Below are positions 60,001 through 64,000 of a DNA stretch of 64,000 bases, in pieces. Numbering within the stretch: the stretch's first letter is position 1; every line of letters begins with the position of its first letter. The notes under the pieces were generated by a model that was not told the DNA's origin, did not search any database, and saw only the letters and a program-made list of their open reading frames with translations. This DNA comes from Epiperipatus broadwayi (Eukaryota > Onychophora > Udeonychophora > Euonychophora > Peripatidae), in the NCBI GenBank assembly GCA_028023455.1, contig JAQFVV010006271.1, positions 5,180,366-5,244,365 of the forward strand, read 5' to 3'. The position numbers and the translations under genes were made by a program.

Positions 60001-60943
60001 GCACTCAAATGCATTTAGAAATAATCTTGAAATAATAAGGAAAAGAGATAAAAAAGTTGCTGGATACAAAGTATGCGTAGAAACACGGTCAATTCTCTCT
60101 CAATCTTCAAAACTATAACATGACCCACTTGCTTCATTAGAAATTAAAGAATTTATGTATATATGCCATTGCTGTTATCCACATGCAGTCTCTAGCCTTG
60201 GACTTATACTTCTAACTTCTGTATAATGATGAAATATTTTGTTGTTATGGTTTTATTGTATTTAACATTAAATTTTATATGTGACAAAAGAAAAAATGTA
60301 AACAAATCTAATTAAAACTTTTTTGTCAAAAAAAATACAAGTATCTTTGAAAGATCAAGTAAATGCTAATATCAGGTAAATACCTTTGGTTTTTTTATAT
60401 AATAAATTAATTTTATGTTTGGAAAATTAAGAAGGATATGGTCTAATGCCAAAACTAAATAATTGTACTTGCAGATATTTTATAATAGAATAAAATATAT
60501 CATGCATTTATAATAACACTGTCATTCATAAAAATAATGTATTTTGATCTTTAATATTATTCTACATTATTGTAATCTCTTTTCTCTTCTTCTTTCTCCT
60601 AATTCAACGTCTACCAACTTATAAAGTCTTAATTAGTTAAATTTTTTAAATCATTCAAATTCATTTCCTTTTCTTTATCCAATTTATTTTCTTTATAAAT
60701 ATTCACATATAAAATTGTTGGAATAATTTTTATTTATTTATTTAATTTAACTTTTTAATCCAAATAAAAATTTTTTTATGAAATTTATATGTAGGGATAT
60801 GAATATTCTGATAACATTACGGATCAAATTTTTAAATAAATAAAATTATCTGATAAAAGTATAAATATTTTAAATTAAACAAAAACAAATAAGAGTATAA
60901 TAATATACCATTTATTACTATCATTATTGTTAATACAAAATCT
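57045..60943. other. Unassigned DNA, no supported gene
   Basis: It lacks the (AT)n-bounded elements of the previous 50 kb. Two GC-richer patches (57420-57700 and 58380-58700) could be exons or old repeats, but short open frames in them (57429-57617 and 58493-58747) show no domain, and I see no convincing splice pattern. Intron sequence of the gene ending at 60944 should lie on the other side, not here. Confidence 0.5.
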
Positions 60944-61083
60944 TCATCCAACACACCCAATTGATTTGTAACTGCATGTATTATTATAACAGTCTTGATC
61001 TTTCTCACAATCAGAATTAGTCTGGCAAGAAATGGTATTGGTACCATTTATTTTTACAGGATCGTATGATTCTAAACAGCGGG
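60944..61083 (-). CDS. Last exon of a small cysteine-rich protein (partial)
   Basis: On the minus strand a splice acceptor (pyrimidine-rich tract, then TTTATTTACAG at 61095-61084) is followed by a frame starting with two bases of a split codon. It then encodes 45 residues and ends at TGA (60946-60944). Cysteines follow C-X16-C-X5-C-X5-C-X4-C-X6-C and the peptide ends two residues after the last. The centre reads CQTNSDCEKDQDCYNNTC. The D-x-x-x-C spacing resembles small secreted disulfide-rich modules such as EB-like domains; no family is firmly assigned. An AATAAA occurs in the 3' region (about 60916-60911). Upstream exons should lie above 61083 or beyond the window; I could not locate them, so the start is unknown. 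It could be a decayed exon. Confidence 0.55.
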
Positions 61084-63049
61084 CTGTAAATAAATTGAAT
61101 ATTAAAAGGGAACACATTAATTACAATATTAATAATTTTTATTAGTCATTCATTAGACTAAAGATTATCTACATAATGAATATTTCCGTCCTACTCACAC
61201 AAGATAGGGAATGTCTTTCTATCCGCTTTTAACATCTTGTGGTGGGATGTTGTCATAAGCATGTGATAAGAGACATGAGGAAAAGATCTATGATCCCAAG
61301 ATTCAAAACTAGCACTCATCAGTTGGCTCAGATCGCAATCTCTTACTCATATCTTTATCATTGTTCAGTTTAAATAGATAACAAATTACCATAGTTTAAT
61401 TGATGTGTCAAAATTACTGCCCTCGCAAGTTTGATTCATACCATTTATTCACTTAATGAATAATATTTCTGTAGTATCATGTGTATCTTATGGAACATAC
61501 ATCTTTTTCATGTCTTTAGTCTTATGTCTATGATTAAATCCCTCCACAAGCTATTAAAATCAGATAGAAATCAGTTTCTAACTTGTATAAGAATGGTATC
61601 ATAAAAATTGCATTACGGAAATGTTATTCATTAATGAGAATACGCAGATGCATTTACATTTATTTGTATATCTAAATCTATTTATATTCATGAATGATTT
61701 TAAAGAAAAGATGTTAATATATTTGTCTAATATACAATGCATCAGGTTTAAATTTGAGTATAACTTGAATATATTTCTAAACTTCAATAGTCTAGGAAAT
61801 TTTCAGTTTACTTGATAATAATTAGCATTGCTCCTAATTGTAAAATGGGTGATTATTCTGGTATAGTTTTTCACTACTAGAAATTTGACTGTCTTAGTGC
61901 ATATTCATTTTCTTTTAACACTTTGTAGGCATCTAGTTGGTAGCTAGGCTTTCTTCTATAAATATCTATTTATAATCTTTTTATATATAAAATGTTCCAA
62001 GAAACATAACCACACTCTTAATGAGTTTAATTTTATAATAGGTATTCAATTATTCTTGAAATGGGTAAGCAAATATTTAAGTTCCAACATCACTTATTTG
62101 TTCTGAATAAGTAAACTGTAAACGAGTTAGAGATAGTAGGAAAATCAATTGGCCATAGAACTTTTTATCAATAACCACCACCTTAATTCATATCTAATAA
62201 ATATGATGTTTTTAGTAATAACCAAAATATTCATAAGTATTAATTGAAATTTCTTATCAAGAAAATTCTGAAAATATTTCAACAACCACAAAAAAAAGTA
62301 GATCAGATAATACGATGTGAAACAGGAGTCACAAAATTAGATCTTTGTCATATTTTAGAGCCCGCAATTGGAAAAACGAATATTTCTAAATTATGCCTAT
62401 AATAAAAATAATGTCAGTTGGAGAATTGATTTTTCAAGAGCAACTTCTCAATGGCATCTCTTATCTTGAGTAATTACCAGATGCATTTACTTCTCCAATC
62501 CAATAAAGATTTTTTTTTTGTATTTTCTTTTATTATTCAACATTGAAATTCAGTTGAAATAAAAGCAGTTGTGCATGTAGAAACTAAAAATTTGAACTTC
62601 AAATCAGCCTAAGATTTAGAACTTGTGTCAATTTGCTTAAACATATATATATGGTGTGTGTATATAAAGTCAGTTCAATGATTATATGTTTTAGCAATGA
62701 TTAATCAAGCTCATAGTAAGTAGAGAAGTGCTCTTGTCCTATATTGTATAAACTAGGGAGTTAAAAGATTTGTTATTAGAATTCCTTTTCATAAATAGCA
62801 TTGATCTAAAGTAATGGAATGTGAACGTTTTGTAATTAAAATGTGTTTGGTCTATTAATGTTACAATTAATTTAAGTAATAAAGCAACAATCATTATAGC
62901 TACTAGTTCATAGATAATCTACAAATTAAGTTCATCAGTTATTATATTTACTTGAGTTAACAGTTTATTGTGATGTATAATCAAAGACATTTAATGTTCT
63001 ACTCTTTTTTATTGCAATATATATATATATATATATATTGCATATTGCA

Positions 63050-63093
<44 letters not shown>

Positions 63094-64000
63094 GGTCCTG
63101 ACATTATATGACAGTAGAATAGTTAGGTCATCAAAGTGGATTTCTAATTATATATGCCCACTGCAATCTTATTCCTAGCAGATGATGTAATTAATACACA
63201 AACATGTTCAAAATATGCTCATATACTCATCTTGTTATGTTTATCTTTAGTTTCTGTTATTGCCAAATCTCGAATTTAGGAAGAATTTGCAGGTATCTGC
63301 AAACATATGTAAGTGTGTGAGAATATATGAGTGTGTGAGAATATATGACAAATTGATAGTCTTTAATTTAAAATTATATATTTAACAAATTCATTTAAAG
63401 ACTGATGGGTATTCTTTGATCATTATTATTTATAATTATGAGTCCAACTCCTTGTTCCTTTTAAAAAATAATCATTTGATGTCAATATTAACACAAAGGA
63501 AAATTCAATAATAACTTATGGTTATTTAAGTTATGCTTGCTTGCTAATTTATTTTACTAAAATTCATAATTTATTATTATCTCCAATAATTTTATTGGTT
63601 TGTTCATACCAATCATATGGTGATAACATGAAATCCATCTCCTTTTATGGTTGGTTACTATTGCTAACCAAACTCTAAAAACAAAAAGCAAATAATTAAA
63701 TGATTAGTAATAACAAGCAAAAAACATAAATAATGATGTCACTACACAAGTGTTGGCAATTGATATATATTAGGGTAAAATCTTACATCCCCCTTGGTAA
63801 TGGTCAAATCTATGTGCAAACAATTTTATGTCTGAACCTATATTTTACTTCAATTTACAATAAGACTAATAATACTAATTCCTTCTAATATTTATTAATA
63901 ACATAGGCCCTCCTTCAATTTGTAATAAAGAAAATATATAAACAAAGTTATTTACATAAAATAAAAAAATTATGACATCAACCTAAAGATAACTTGAGGG
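61084..64000. other. Unassigned AT-rich DNA, possibly intron
   Basis: Probably upstream (intron) sequence of the minus-strand exon at 60944-61083. A GC-richer block at 61190-61380 may be an old interspersed repeat. No exon or RNA gene is recognised. Small open frames at 61599-61815 are AT-rich chance frames. Confidence 0.45.
63017..63087. repeat. Two (AT)n tracts around TTGCATATTGCAA
   Basis: Two TA tracts flank a short palindromic spacer, with GCAATAT at one side and ATATTGC at the other, so the region can fold back on itself. Confidence 0.85.

Noticed and set aside
61250-61380. CTGATGA on the minus strand, considered as another hammerhead
   Set aside because: No GAAA and no pairing stem II follow at the required distance.

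Overview
This window looks like a stretch of an AT-rich invertebrate animal genome. There is no bacterial gene organisation, no operon and no rRNA, tRNA or CRISPR array. Almost everything recognisable is a transposable element or its wreckage, and (AT)n microsatellites separate the pieces. A Penelope-like retroelement with a GIY-YIG nuclease, hammerhead-ribozyme repeats, Ty3/gypsy-type LTR elements, a hAT MITE and a probable piggyBac-type MITE all fit a metazoan. The species cannot be fixed from sequence reading alone. One 500-base run of N (38936-39435) is an assembly gap.

Layout. 1-4433: mostly featureless AT-rich DNA with one hammerhead-bearing tandem repeat (1546-2366). 4434-7568: first copy of a 2.5-3.1 kb TG...CA repeat ('family G'), carrying a hAT MITE with an 8-bp target duplication. 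7780-45673: a nearly continuous ~38 kb chain of elements inserted next to one another in (AT)n tracts. In order these are a Penelope-like element with inverted ends (7811-10083); a 423-bp-period hammerhead repeat (10084-10571); an LTR element (10592-17238); a solo-LTR-like segment (17253-21618) carrying an inverted pair of hammerhead repeats; repeat family H copy 1; repeat K; another inverted hammerhead composite (25795-26893); an LTR element with 4.4-kb LTRs (26979-38926); the gap; and a minus-strand LTR element (39442-45673). 46451-57044: family H copy 2, family G copies 2 and 3, a decayed coiled-coil gag, and a TTAA-flanked MITE. 57045-64000: mostly unassigned DNA with one likely host exon, the 3'-terminal exon of a small cysteine-rich protein on the minus strand (60944-61083).

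How the parts relate. All three LTR elements are non-autonomous. Each keeps a long coiled-coil gag (intact, broken or shortened). Two also keep the C-terminal GPY module of integrase. Protease, reverse transcriptase and RNase H are missing from all. Their LTRs (1.8, 1.85 and 4.4 kb) are long compared with internal regions of 2.5-3.2 kb.

The most interesting signal is a set of 420-465 bp repeats, each with one type I hammerhead motif. One motif (10200-10240, minus strand) has every conserved core position. The repeats occur as tandem 1.1-2 unit stretches, often as two inverted arms with the same two end points, and two insertions have 11-14 bp target duplications. This resembles animal retrozymes that borrow Penelope machinery. 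A Penelope-like element with its own degenerate hammerhead-like motif lies directly beside the best ribozyme.
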